A stretch of DNA of 64,000 nucleotides. Source: Paenibacillus sp. JQZ6Y-1 (GTDB lineage Bacteria > Bacillota > Bacilli > Paenibacillales > Paenibacillaceae). The DNA lies in assembly GCF_040719145.1 (NCBI RefSeq), contig NZ_JBFDUZ010000001.1, forward strand, positions 124,001 through 188,000, written 5' to 3'. The notes beneath the pieces are model-generated. The model saw nothing but the letters and a program-made list of their open reading frames with translations, was not told the DNA's origin and ran no database searches. Both the position numbers and the translations under genes were made by a program. Below, piece by piece: positions 23,514-32,317 of this stretch (position 1 is the stretch's first letter; each line of letters opens with the position of its first letter).

Positions 23514-24941
23514 ATGTACTGCAATCAATGTGGCTCCAAACAACCAGATGACGCTGTGTTTTGCAATCGATGCGGTGCCCGGATGCAGCCGGATACCGAA
23601 CATTCGCCGTTAGATCACCAATCCAGTGCTCCACATTCCGATGATTCCATACAATCGCCATCATCGGTTGTTCCAACTGACTTGAATTCACCGGAATCGA
23701 AGTCGTCAACAACAAATGACGAGTCATCGTTGTCGCCGTCATCATCTTATGATCCATACTATGCGCAAGCAGATCCAGAAGAGGATGAACCTACAGCTGT
23801 TCTTTTGCCATTGGATGATGATGGGTATCGACCAGATCGCACGTCTGCATTGTCTGACAGTCTAAGTCGTAATGATCGCCCGTCGCGGTTTGGTAAGCTA
23901 CGTAAGGCATTGCCGTGGATCGTGCCTGTCATCCTATTGATTGCTGCCGCTATATGTGTGAATGCTTGGTATCAGCATCAGCAGCAGATCAATCGTCAAG
24001 TGGTGGCGTTTCATCAGCAGGCGCAGCAGCTTGCTCTACAGGGCAAGTACGAAGACTCGGAGCAGCAGCTACAATCGGCGCTGACGTTGCGACCGGATCA
24101 CAAGGCGTTATCGTCTGATCTGACGATTGTGCAGACGGCGCATCGCATTCATGACAAGCTGCAAGCCGTAGCCTCAAAGTTGAAGCAAAATCAGCTGACT
24201 CCTGCAGAAAAGTCGCTGACGACCTTGCAGAAAACGCTGGATCAACGGAAGGAATCGATTTTTACCCGTGAGAAAAAACTGGCTGCCCGCAATCAGGATC
24301 TGCTAGCGGTGCTCAAGGTCAAGCAGGAGCTAGACGGATTGGATACCGTGGAAGCGCTGGCGTACAAGCTGGATGAAGTGGAACGTCTGGATAGCAACGA
24401 AGCCGACGAAGTGAAGACCTTGATCGTGAACAAGATCGTCAATTTAAGTCTGAAAAACGCTGAAAACCAGCTGCAAAAAAACGATTTCACTTCTGCGACT
24501 GCTACCGTCAAGCTCGGGCTGCAATATGATGAAGATAACGACAAGCTCAAATCGTTACAGCAGCGTATCCAATCGCAGCAGCAAGCATTCGAGCAGGCAG
24601 AACAGCAGCGGATCGAACGTGCAGAGCAACAGGCGGAGCAAGAAGACCTCAATAATCGTACTGCCGCTGTGGAGCCATCTGATGTAACCGCCGTCTTGAA
24701 CGAGTACGGAGACATTGAAATTTCCGGTAGTGTAGAGAATGTGGCTACTCGTCCGATTTATTCGGTGGATGTGGAATATTCCGCTTATGATGCCAATGGT
24801 AACTATCTGTTCTCCTCGTCCGCTGTCGTCGAGCCTTATTATCTGCAACCGGGCGAAAGTGGAACGTATAGCTCTTACGAATATGGCTGGTATGAGCAGG
24901 TGACCATTCAGGTGGATCATATCACGTGGTATCTGGATTGA
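23514..24941 (+). CDS. Zinc-ribbon membrane protein with FxLYD-type C-terminal domain
   Basis: This protein of about 475 residues opens with a four-cysteine zinc ribbon (CNQCG...CNRCG), followed by an acidic Ser/Pro-rich linker. One membrane helix lies near residues 134-153 (PWIVPVILLIAAAICVNAWY). A Gln/Glu-rich helical, probably coiled-coil region with tetratricopeptide-like character comes next, and a C-terminal beta domain of FxLYD type (EISGSVENVATRPIYSVDVEYSAYDANG) ends the protein. The linker-helix-stalk order places the zinc ribbon inside and the FxLYD domain outside the cell. ATG 23514 is chosen over 23511 because AGGGGG then sits five bases ahead. The HtrA-like gene starts 13 bp after the stop, so the two probably work together at the envelope. 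The function is otherwise unknown. Confidence 0.8.
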   Translation: MYCNQCGSKQPDDAVFCNRCGARMQPDTEHSPLDHQSSAPHSDDSIQSPSSVVPTDLNSPESKSSTTNDESSLSPSSSYDPYYAQADPEEDEPTAVLLPLDDDGYRPDRTSALSDSLSRNDRPSRFGKLRKALPWIVPVILLIAAAICVNAWYQHQQQINRQVVAFHQQAQQLALQGKYEDSEQQLQSALTLRPDHKALSSDLTIVQTAHRIHDKLQAVASKLKQNQLTPAEKSLTTLQKTLDQRKESIFTREKKLAARNQDLLAVLKVKQELDGLDTVEALAYKLDEVERLDSNEADEVKTLIVNKIVNLSLKNAENQLQKNDFTSATATVKLGLQYDEDNDKLKSLQQRIQSQQQAFEQAEQQRIERAEQQAEQEDLNNRTAAVEPSDVTAVLNEYGDIEISGSVENVATRPIYSVDVEYSAYDANGNYLFSSSAVVEPYYLQPGESGTYSSYEYGWYEQVTIQVDHITWYLD

Positions 24942-24954
24942 GGGGGATGAACAG

Positions 24955-26100
24955 ATGAGCAAATCATGGATCATTAGCAGTATTGCCAGCGTATTGATCG
25001 TTGCCGCAGGTGTTGGCTCTATTGTGTACATTAATCGTGCTGTACCGCAGCAATTGTCCTCCAAGGTGTTGCTCGCCGACGCTTCGGTGGGCAAAGCATC
25101 TGCCGCAGCAGGTGGAAGTCAAACGCTGAAGGACGTTATTTTTACAACCCAGAAAAAAGTAGTCATGCTGGAAACCGAAGCAGGCTCGCTCGGTTCGGGC
25201 TTTTTGTATAACGATCAAGGCGATGTGATTACGAACGCCCATGTTGTATCCGGCGTGAAACAGGTCAAAGTCAAAACAGCGGACGCGCGCATACTGGATG
25301 GCAAAGTGATCGGCATTGGTACCCAGACCGATATTGCACTAGTGCGTGTACCAAAATTGGCAGGAACAGAGCCATTGCAGCTATCGACCAAGAAAACGGC
25401 GGAAGTCGGTGACGATGTGCTGGCGCTCGGTAGCCCGCTCGGTTTGCAAAATACGATCACAACCGGCATTATCAGCGGCGTAGGGCGCGATTTTACGATT
25501 GATCCGTATGTATATCGCAATCTGTATCAAATCTCTGCACCGATTGCGCCGGGCAATAGCGGTGGTCCGCTGATTCAGGCGGATACGGGTGAAGTGCTAG
25601 GGATCAATTCCGCAATGGCAAGTGAATCGAATACGATTGGGTTCAGTATTCCAATCTCCGAGATCAAGGACACCGTGAAGCAATGGTCTGCCAAGCCAAT
25701 GAGTGAATTGCCAGAAGGCACAGAGTCTGCCGCCACAGACGACGAATCCTCGGAAGAGATGTCTGTCGAGGAATATGCAGAATATCTCGTCAATTACTTT
25801 TATGACAATCTGAATACGCAGGATTATGTCACGGCATATTCCTTGCTCGGCAGCAACTGGCAAGGGCATACCGATTATGCAGAATTCAGGCAGGGCTATA
25901 TCAACACCGGCTATGTGAGCGTCGATTCCATCGCGTCTACCGCTTCCGGCGATCAGGTGAGCGTCACGGTACACATTACCGCCGACGAGCGCAAGGATAA
26001 TGTTAATACAACCAGTATGTATAAGCTGACCTATGTAGTCGGCTATGAGAATGATATTTTGAAAATCATTAGCGGCAAAGGCGAAAAAGTGCAGAATTGA
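24955..26100 (+). CDS. Membrane-anchored HtrA/DegP-like serine protease
   Basis: This 381-residue protein has an N-terminal membrane anchor (about residues 5-27) and a trypsin-like protease domain with the full triad: His96 in NAHVVSG, Asp126 in TDIALV and Ser202 in GNSGGPL. Unlike standard HtrA it has no PDZ domain. After an acidic linker (about 255-275) it carries a domain of roughly 100 residues (YLVNYFYDNLNTQDYVTAYSLLGSNW), resembling NTF2-like or DUF4878-type extracellular domains. It should degrade or sense misfolded proteins outside the membrane. It follows the zinc-ribbon gene by 13 bp with its own GAGGGGG box. Confidence 0.88.
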   Translation: MSKSWIISSIASVLIVAAGVGSIVYINRAVPQQLSSKVLLADASVGKASAAAGGSQTLKDVIFTTQKKVVMLETEAGSLGSGFLYNDQGDVITNAHVVSGVKQVKVKTADARILDGKVIGIGTQTDIALVRVPKLAGTEPLQLSTKKTAEVGDDVLALGSPLGLQNTITTGIISGVGRDFTIDPYVYRNLYQISAPIAPGNSGGPLIQADTGEVLGINSAMASESNTIGFSIPISEIKDTVKQWSAKPMSELPEGTESAATDDESSEEMSVEEYAEYLVNYFYDNLNTQDYVTAYSLLGSNWQGHTDYAEFRQGYINTGYVSVDSIASTASGDQVSVTVHITADERKDNVNTTSMYKLTYVVGYENDILKIISGKGEKVQN

Positions 26101-26140
26101 TCTTTGATTTTACATGAGTGTAAGCCTTCTATTCCCAAGT

Positions 26141-26184
26141 ATCCATTCGCATCCATCACAGGGGGAGCGAATGGATATTTATTT
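26141..26184 (+). terminator. Probable terminator after the HtrA-like gene
   Basis: ATCCATTCGC pairs perfectly with GCGAATGGAT and is followed by an AT-rich ATTTATTTCC tail. This would end the zinc-ribbon/HtrA transcript, although the T run is broken. Confidence 0.55.
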
Positions 26185-26255
26185 CCAATCTGTTTTACAA
26201 AACCTGTTTAAACTGGGATAATGAAAGCGAAGTCAATCATAGAAAGGGGAACATT

Positions 26256-27761
26256 ATGAGAAAAAGAAAAACGACCTTGTGGACGATGCTTCCACTGGTA
26301 TTGTTGCTGATCGTGCTGTCCGGTTGTCAATCCGTAGGCAGTCTAGATATTCAAAAGGCGATGATTAGCAATCTGGATGTCCAGTCGATTGAATCCAATC
26401 AGACCTTGTCGGTGCATCTGACGCCTGCCGCTTCTGCTAGTGCACAAAATGTGATGATTGCGGAGGTGCTGAATAACAGCAAACTGATCATCGACCATGC
26501 CAAAATGGAAAGCCCAACCAAGCTATCCGTAACCGGAGCAGTCGAATATGTGGGACAACGGCTTCCGTTCCATCTGTATATGAATGATGACGGAGTAACC
26601 ATTGATCTGGAAGGAGCTAAGCAGCCGATATACATATCTTATTCACTCTACGAACAGGCTACTGGGCTAAGTAGTGCAGGGTTTAGCTTTTCGTTAGTGC
26701 AAGAACAACAGCGCGAATTTACAAAAGTAGCTGCTGCTTTCCTATTCAAACATCTGCCGAACCCATCCAATATTGCGGTTGATTCTGTAAGTGCGGATGT
26801 GTATGGCGAAACGCTCGATCTGACACGCCTGCATACCGAATTGGATGGCAAAGAAGTGTTGGAGCTGGTGAAGCCATTCTTGACCAGCATTGCGAGTGAT
26901 GAGCAGGGTATCAAAGATCTGATCGGTGCGTTTTATGATTATTATGCGCCTATTATTGCTCAGAGCGCAGGTAGCGAAGCTTCATCTGGATCGATGTTTG
27001 CCAATCGCGATACCTTTATCGAAGAAGGATATACCGCTGTCAAAGAAACATTGGATGAAGTACTGCAAGAGTATGATCAGAATCTTGCCGACGTGCGGGA
27101 CAATGAGAGCTTTAACACCGTCTTCGGACCCGAAACGCGTGTAACGGCAGATGTGTATTTTGACAGCGATCTGCATGCACGTAAGCAGAATTTTGATCTG
27201 ACCATTGCATTGCCGAAGGATGGTTCGATGGATTATACCTCTATCAATATTCATACCGAAAGCAATGCGTGGAATATCAATGGCAACGTAACCGCCGAGC
27301 CGGTCGATGTGAGCAGGGGCGTATTGAATATTAACGACGATACGACGCCGGGTACGATCCTGCGCAACTTTGATGCTTCATCGCCAATTGGCAAGCTACT
27401 CCAACTGGCGAACATTAGCAGTAAAACCGTCTATGTCGGACCTTACTCCGATTATGACGATCTGATCGTCCGTAACAAAATTTCCTATATCCCTGCCAAA
27501 GATCTTGCGGAGGCATTGGATGCGAAGATGCAATGGAATGCGTCCACCAAGCAGCTGACCTTCACCGATGATATTACCGGTGCAGTCACGGTGCTGAAGG
27601 TCAATTCCAAAAAGGCAACCGTTGATGGTCAAGCCAAAACATTGCCAGCGAGCGTGATTCAGGTCAAAGGTAAAACGTATGTCCCTGTGCGCGCTGTTGC
27701 GGGATGGCTTGGGGCTACAGTAACATCCAGCTCCGGCGACATCATCATTGAACGCAAATAA
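26256..27761 (+). CDS. Lipoprotein with C-terminal copper-amine-oxidase-N-like (stalk) domain
   Basis: This 501-residue lipoprotein has a positively charged signal peptide (MRKRKTTLWTMLPLVLLLIVLSGC) ending in the lipobox LSGC. The bulk (about 30-380) is an uncharacterised beta-rich region. The last 110 residues form a Paenibacillus-type copper amine oxidase N-terminal domain (YIPAKDLAEALDAKMQWN...YVPVRAVAGWLGA), which in these bacteria is a common cell-surface module and does not indicate oxidase activity. GAAAGGGG precedes the ATG. It may belong functionally with the two envelope proteins upstream, though a terminator separates them. Confidence 0.85.
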   Translation: MRKRKTTLWTMLPLVLLLIVLSGCQSVGSLDIQKAMISNLDVQSIESNQTLSVHLTPAASASAQNVMIAEVLNNSKLIIDHAKMESPTKLSVTGAVEYVGQRLPFHLYMNDDGVTIDLEGAKQPIYISYSLYEQATGLSSAGFSFSLVQEQQREFTKVAAAFLFKHLPNPSNIAVDSVSADVYGETLDLTRLHTELDGKEVLELVKPFLTSIASDEQGIKDLIGAFYDYYAPIIAQSAGSEASSGSMFANRDTFIEEGYTAVKETLDEVLQEYDQNLADVRDNESFNTVFGPETRVTADVYFDSDLHARKQNFDLTIALPKDGSMDYTSINIHTESNAWNINGNVTAEPVDVSRGVLNINDDTTPGTILRNFDASSPIGKLLQLANISSKTVYVGPYSDYDDLIVRNKISYIPAKDLAEALDAKMQWNASTKQLTFTDDITGAVTVLKVNSKKATVDGQAKTLPASVIQVKGKTYVPVRAVAGWLGATVTSSSGDIIIERK

Positions 27762-27795
27762 TTTCATACTTGCGAATAACCATATCAAAATAGCG

Positions 27796-27833
27796 AAAAG
27801 GGCAATTCCGAATCGAGGAATTGCCCTTTTTTT
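27796..27833 (+). terminator. Rho-independent terminator after the lipoprotein gene
   Basis: AAAAGGGCAATTCC and GGAATTGCCCTTTT form a perfect 14-bp stem with a seven-base loop and a T run. Confidence 0.92.
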
Positions 27834-28462
27834 GGTGTTTTGTTTTTACATGGTTGCGAAAAAGGGTATATACAACATTAAGCCCTTGTCGGATAACATC
27901 GAAATACGCTGCGATTTGCCATATTAGTTAGAGAGCAATGGCAGGATTTTGCCAAAAAACAGAGGTAGGAGGAGCAATAAACAAAACAATTATAAATGAG
28001 TATTTTGCATCATTTCAACAATGCTGTATAGGGCTAAAATTTAGTCATACATACAATGAATCGCTGTTATCACCCTTTTCTTTTCGCCAAAATGAACAGA
28101 CAGTAGCTGTCACCGTATAACATTAAGGCATAGAAAGGGGAAATAGGCTTCCACAGACTAGTTATAAGTGACACAAAATATTATTTATGTAATAAAGTGA
28201 GTCAATTATGAAAAAAATGGTTATTAAACCGTCATGGAAATTTTATTCATTCAGAATTTCGCAGTGAGCTGGACAGGTACAGAGCAAAAGGGGATGCAAC
28301 ACACATTGCCTTGCCCGTCCAAAACATATGGGGGAACGCAGTACGTACGACAGAATCAGTAAAATCTCTGATATGGACGTATATAGGCAATCCTAATCCG
28401 GCGATGAATGGAACATTACACATGGCGGCGCAAGCGCCAAAATCGAAGGAGAGATCTACAAT
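27834..28462. other. AT-rich intergenic region, no gene accepted
   Basis: The stretch precedes the discoidin-like gene. Short frames exist (27938-28120 and a 19-codon frame at 28211) but none has a ribosome binding site or recognisable product. The length leaves room for a long 5' leader; no riboswitch class was recognised. Confidence 0.4.
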
Positions 28463-29431
28463 ATGGGATTGCTAAACAGACAGAAACAGAATGGGTTATT
28501 GTTGGCTGGAGCATTGCTGGTTGGAACATTATTTCAAGGAGGAACGGCTTCGGCATTATCGTACAGTCAAGATGTCGTCCCTACATTGACTTCCAATACC
28601 GGCAGCAATGGTGCAGCGAGCGCAAGCGTGGAAGAGTCTGGTCATGAAGCATGGAGAGCATTTGATAATACGGTTACCGCAGATAGCTACTGGCGTGCTC
28701 CGGCAAGCAGCACCTCCCGTATTTCCTATCAATTTAACGATAAGCGCACGATTACAAAATATACGGTTCAAGCAGCAACATATGATGCTGATACCGCCCC
28801 AAAAGACTGGGTATTCGCAGGCAAGATCGGCAACAACTGGTTGGAAATCGATCAGCAATCCGATGAAAGCAACTGGAAACCGGGTGAACGTCGAACGTTT
28901 GAAGTGAATAATGATGTCGCTTACAGCGGCTATGCGCTGTTCATTTCCGACAATAACGGCGGCGACTGGGTAGCAGTTGATGATCTGGAGCTGAGCCAAT
29001 TCGAGAATAATTATAATCTTGTACCATCTACACCAGCGACGGGCAAAGCAAGCGCCTCCGTCAATGGAGAAAATGCTTGGAAAGCATTTGATCATTCTAC
29101 AACGGGTGACAGCAGTTGGACCTCTGATTCACAGCGTTATGTGGATGTATCGTTGTCCTACACCTTTAACCAGCCAACCGTTGTGAAAGGTTATTCCCTG
29201 ACCGTGAACAACAAATCCAATGCACCTGTATCATGGATACTTGTTGGCTCCAATGATGGCGAGCAGTGGGAAGAAGCGATTCATCAAGTTCCTTCCGCGA
29301 TGCGCTGGGAAGCGGGCGTGACCAAAGCTTATGCAGTCGACAATACCAAAGCCTACAAACAATACAAACTGATCATCAGCCGCAATAGCGGTCCAGCACA
29401 GATCAGCATTTCCGAATTGGAACTGTATTGA
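28463..29431 (+). CDS. Secreted protein with two discoidin (F5/8 type C)-like domains
   Basis: This 322-residue protein has a signal peptide (LLLAGALLVGTLFQGGTASA) and two similar beta-sandwich repeats. The first spans about 33-175 (AWRAFDNTVTADSYWRAP...YTVQAATYD...PKDWVFAGK) and the second about 180-320 (AWKAFDHSTTGDSSWTSD...YSLTVNNKS...PVSWILVGS). The AW-AFD, W and P-W-G pattern is that of F5/8 type C carbohydrate-binding modules such as CBM32. No catalytic domain is present, so it is probably a secreted glycan-binding protein. GAAGGAGAG ahead of the ATG supports the start. It is flanked by terminators and so is a single-gene unit. Confidence 0.85.
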   Translation: MGLLNRQKQNGLLLAGALLVGTLFQGGTASALSYSQDVVPTLTSNTGSNGAASASVEESGHEAWRAFDNTVTADSYWRAPASSTSRISYQFNDKRTITKYTVQAATYDADTAPKDWVFAGKIGNNWLEIDQQSDESNWKPGERRTFEVNNDVAYSGYALFISDNNGGDWVAVDDLELSQFENNYNLVPSTPATGKASASVNGENAWKAFDHSTTGDSSWTSDSQRYVDVSLSYTFNQPTVVKGYSLTVNNKSNAPVSWILVGSNDGEQWEEAIHQVPSAMRWEAGVTKAYAVDNTKAYKQYKLIISRNSGPAQISISELELY

Positions 29432-29575
29432 TTGTATCCGTGCTTGACTAACAGATGCTTCACTAACGTTGCTTGTTTTGCTGATGATACTTTCTTCACT
29501 GATCAATGGATACTTTGCAACGAATAGTTCTCCAAGCCTTTAGATGGATGATCTACATCTAAACCATTCCTTTCC

Positions 29576-29613
29576 AAAAGCCTGTCGGTTCGCAGACCGT
29601 ACAGGCTTTTTTT
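29576..29613 (+). terminator. Rho-independent terminator after the discoidin-like gene
   Basis: AAAAGCCTGT pairs with ACAGGCTTTT, with an inner CGGT/ACCG stem, and ends in a run of seven T. Confidence 0.9.
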
Positions 29614-29773
29614 GCTGTTTACTATTGCGTTATGACATGATGTAACTATACGGCATGAGACTATCTGCAAATGACAGACAATGTGTTTGTTCTATTGTAA
29701 TGTAGTCTATATCTGTGAGAACATGGTAACGTATGAACATTACCTGCAAGCTACAACAGAATTGGAGGAACGG

Positions 29774-30757
29774 ATGATGAATAAAGTGATGCCATTGGTT
29801 CGTCGTGGTGTAAATGCAAGCCGTCTGGCGCTAGGCTGTATGCCATTTGGCGGCAGTTGGGATAGCGAGCCATTTACGGAGCAGCATGTAAAGGAAGCAG
29901 AAGCAGCAGTAGAAGCAGCGCTGGAGATCGGCATTACGATGTTCGACCATGCGGATATTTATACACGTGGTAAGGCGGAGCAGGTTTTCGGTCGCATTTT
30001 GCAAGCGAAACCGGAGTTGCGTGAACAGATCATTGTTCAATCCAAATGTGGCATTCAGCTGTCGGATGGTGTATTGCCGGGTCGCTTCAATTTCTCCTAT
30101 GACCATATCGTGCAATCGGTCGATGACAGTCTGGAACGTCTAGGCATTGACTATCTGGACGTACTGCTGCTGCATCGCCCTGATCCGCTCGTGGAGCCAG
30201 ACGAAGTGGCGGAAGCGTTGGCAGTATTGAAGTCGGCGGGCAAGGTTCGCTATTTTGGAGTATCCAATATGAGCGCGCCGCAGATTGAATTTTTGCAGCA
30301 AGCGATTCCCGATTCCTTCGCTGTGAATCAGCTAGAAATGAGTCTGGGGCATCTGCATTTTGTTGATCAGGATATTCATGTGAATCAGCAGGCGGGTACG
30401 AATGTGAACTTTGGTTATGGTCTGATGGAATACTGTCGCAGTCGTCATATTCAGCTACAAGCATGGGGACCATTAGCACAAGGCAAATTCTCTGGTCGCA
30501 ACGTGGACAAGGAACCGGAGCATATCCGTAAAACCGCTGCACTTGTAAAGCAGCTGGCGGAGCAAAAGGATACGACACCAGAAGCGATTGTACTCGGCTG
30601 GTTAATGCGTCACCCAGCGATGATCCAACCAATCATCGGTACAACGAACCCAGAACGAATCCAAGCATGTCGGGATGCAGAGCATCAGGCAGAGCAAATG
30701 AGCCGGGACGAGTGGTACCAGCTCTATACTAGCGCACGCGGTCAAATGGTGCCTTAA
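29774..30757 (+). CDS. Aldo/keto reductase (YdhF-like)
   Basis: This reductase of about 327 residues carries the AKR tetrad: Asp and Tyr in FDHADIYTRGKAE, Lys in IVQSKCGI and His in LLLHRPDPL. Its insert after LEMSLGHLHFVDQDIHVNQ and overall length match the YdhF-type oxidoreductases. The frame is open back to 29681, but GGAGG five bases ahead of the ATG pair at 29774/29777 marks the real start. It lies alone between terminators, with no pathway partner, so its substrate cannot be inferred. It is only distantly related to the two other reductases in the window. Confidence 0.88.
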   Translation: MMNKVMPLVRRGVNASRLALGCMPFGGSWDSEPFTEQHVKEAEAAVEAALEIGITMFDHADIYTRGKAEQVFGRILQAKPELREQIIVQSKCGIQLSDGVLPGRFNFSYDHIVQSVDDSLERLGIDYLDVLLLHRPDPLVEPDEVAEALAVLKSAGKVRYFGVSNMSAPQIEFLQQAIPDSFAVNQLEMSLGHLHFVDQDIHVNQQAGTNVNFGYGLMEYCRSRHIQLQAWGPLAQGKFSGRNVDKEPEHIRKTAALVKQLAEQKDTTPEAIVLGWLMRHPAMIQPIIGTTNPERIQACRDAEHQAEQMSRDEWYQLYTSARGQMVP

Positions 30758-30907
30758 TGAATCAGCACGCTCATGCGATAGCGATGGTGTATACCATTGA
30801 AATGAGCTTATTACCAACACAAGCGCATCATTCATATAAGATCGTCAATCGAAAACGTTTGTGATCGTATAGCAAACTCGTTAGCAAAACAACCTCATAA
30901 TCATATA

Positions 30908-30955
30908 AAAAGCTGCCTTTTCTCTGTCTATATGTAGAGGAAGGGCGGCTTTTTC
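30908..30955 (+). terminator. Rho-independent terminator after the reductase gene
   Basis: AAAAAGCTGCCTTT pairs with AAGGGCGGCTTTTT (with G-T pairs) around a CTCT/AGAG inner stem, with T residues at the end. Confidence 0.75.
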
Positions 30956-31826
30956 ATGCTCCAAAGTAAAGCATATCGTCTATAACGTAGTTGATTGTAG
31001 CCAGTGATATAGTGAGACGACTTATGAGAAAAGCGAAGTGCAGAACATGAAAACCTTTCATCTCTTTACGCAAAAACGTATTTGTAACCTTTTCAATCCT
31101 GACATCGTTTAAGAAAATCATAGTCAAACCTGACATGCAAACAGAGCCATTCAGCATCATTACGCGATCTTTGACATACCAAATACAATAAATAAATTTA
31201 CAATTTTATGGAATATAAACGAACATATGTTTTATGATTGGAATATTTATCTTATAAAATGACAGCAAAACTATTTTTGTAACCAAATTGTAATAATTTA
31301 AATCGCTTACGTAAAGGATAAATCAGAACGAATGTTTTTACCGAACTATGGAATTGGACGATTTATGTATCAGTTGCTAAAAACCTTATTATACCAAGGG
31401 TTAAAACACTTCATATACTTATAACAGCATAAAAACGAGATGAGAATCCCATGTATTCCTTTTGTAACAAGGAATTCAGCAATTGAAAAAAAGTATTGAG
31501 AATCGTATAAAATGGAAAATTTATCATGTAAATTATTCTTTTTGCGTATATAATATGTTCAAACGAAACAAAGTTATTCAAAACGAATAACATTTGGGTA
31601 AAGGTAACAAGGAGATTCGATCGTGATGCTTGTCGTTGATTCTATTGTCATTTATCCGTAAATATTCGAAAATCCGTCGTCAGGGTAGCTTTACTGCCAA
31701 CATTGCAAATAAAACTGCCTTAATTACTGAATTTAATCTCGCAAAACCGTGATTTCCAAATTTGAATATACGGGTGATAAAATGATCAATCGATCGGTTC
31801 CCGTCTTTATAACGGGAGGTACAGTG
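30956..31826. other. AT-rich gap upstream of the lasso peptide cluster
   Basis: About 870 bases, visibly richer in A and T than the rest of the window, precede the lasso cluster. Short frames on both strands lack ribosome binding sites and recognisable products. A TATAAT at 31549-31554 with a poor -35 could be part of a promoter. The composition shift could mark the edge of an acquired segment. Confidence 0.4.
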
Positions 31827-32189
31827 GTGAAGCATTACGAGAAAAAGGCTAAGACAGTTACTGAATTTGATGCGGAACTTCGGGCGCAGCGTACACATGA
31901 CGTGTATATAGAAGGAGAGCCGAAGCAAGCGATTATTCCCACATACAGCAATCCTATCAACATTGCGGATCAACTGCCGACTGTGGTACCCTCGGAATCC
32001 GAGACTATTAGCATCGCTGAACTGCAAATGTTCACGCATCAATATGGTCAACGCGCCCAGCACTATGAGAATCAGGCACAAGTGCTAAAGCAGCAAAGTG
32101 AGCAGCTGCGTCACGAGGCATTTTCCCTGCTGAGTCGCAAGGATTGGCTCGCTGAAGATTGTCGACGTGCCAATATGAAGGTGAACTGA
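31827..32189 (+). CDS. Small protein of unknown function at the head of the lasso cluster
   Basis: A frame of about 120 residues starts at GTG 31827 (GGGAGG eight bases ahead); ATG 31785 in the same frame is an alternative. It has no signal peptide, membrane helix or family I recognise. The N-terminal half is charged (KHYEKKAKTVTEFDAELRA). The C-terminal half is Gln/Glu-rich and probably helical, possibly coiled coil (YGQRAQHYENQAQVLKQQSEQ). It ends about 130 bp before the cyclase gene on the same strand. It could be part of the cluster (adaptor, regulator or immunity role) or merely a neighbour; nothing in the sequence decides. Confidence 0.5.
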   Translation: MKHYEKKAKTVTEFDAELRAQRTHDVYIEGEPKQAIIPTYSNPINIADQLPTVVPSESETISIAELQMFTHQYGQRAQHYENQAQVLKQQSEQLRHEAFSLLSRKDWLAEDCRRANMKVN

Positions 32190-32317
32190 GAATAAGGCAT
32201 TTCACAAATCTGTACATGCGCACTATACATACAGAATAGACGTAACTAGAGCATAGAACCCAGTCTTCTACTTCATTAGTGATAAATAAGGATCGATCAA
32301 CGAAAGGGGTGCAGACG

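Noticed and set aside
27938-28120. 60-codon plus-strand frame before the discoidin-like gene
   Set aside because: No convincing ribosome binding site or homology seen; composition is like the surrounding noncoding AT-rich sequence.
28260-28460. Possible structured leader or riboswitch before the discoidin-like gene
   Set aside because: The order of GEMM, SAM, TPP and ydaO-type signatures was not found; only a five-base hairpin near the ribosome binding site is visible.
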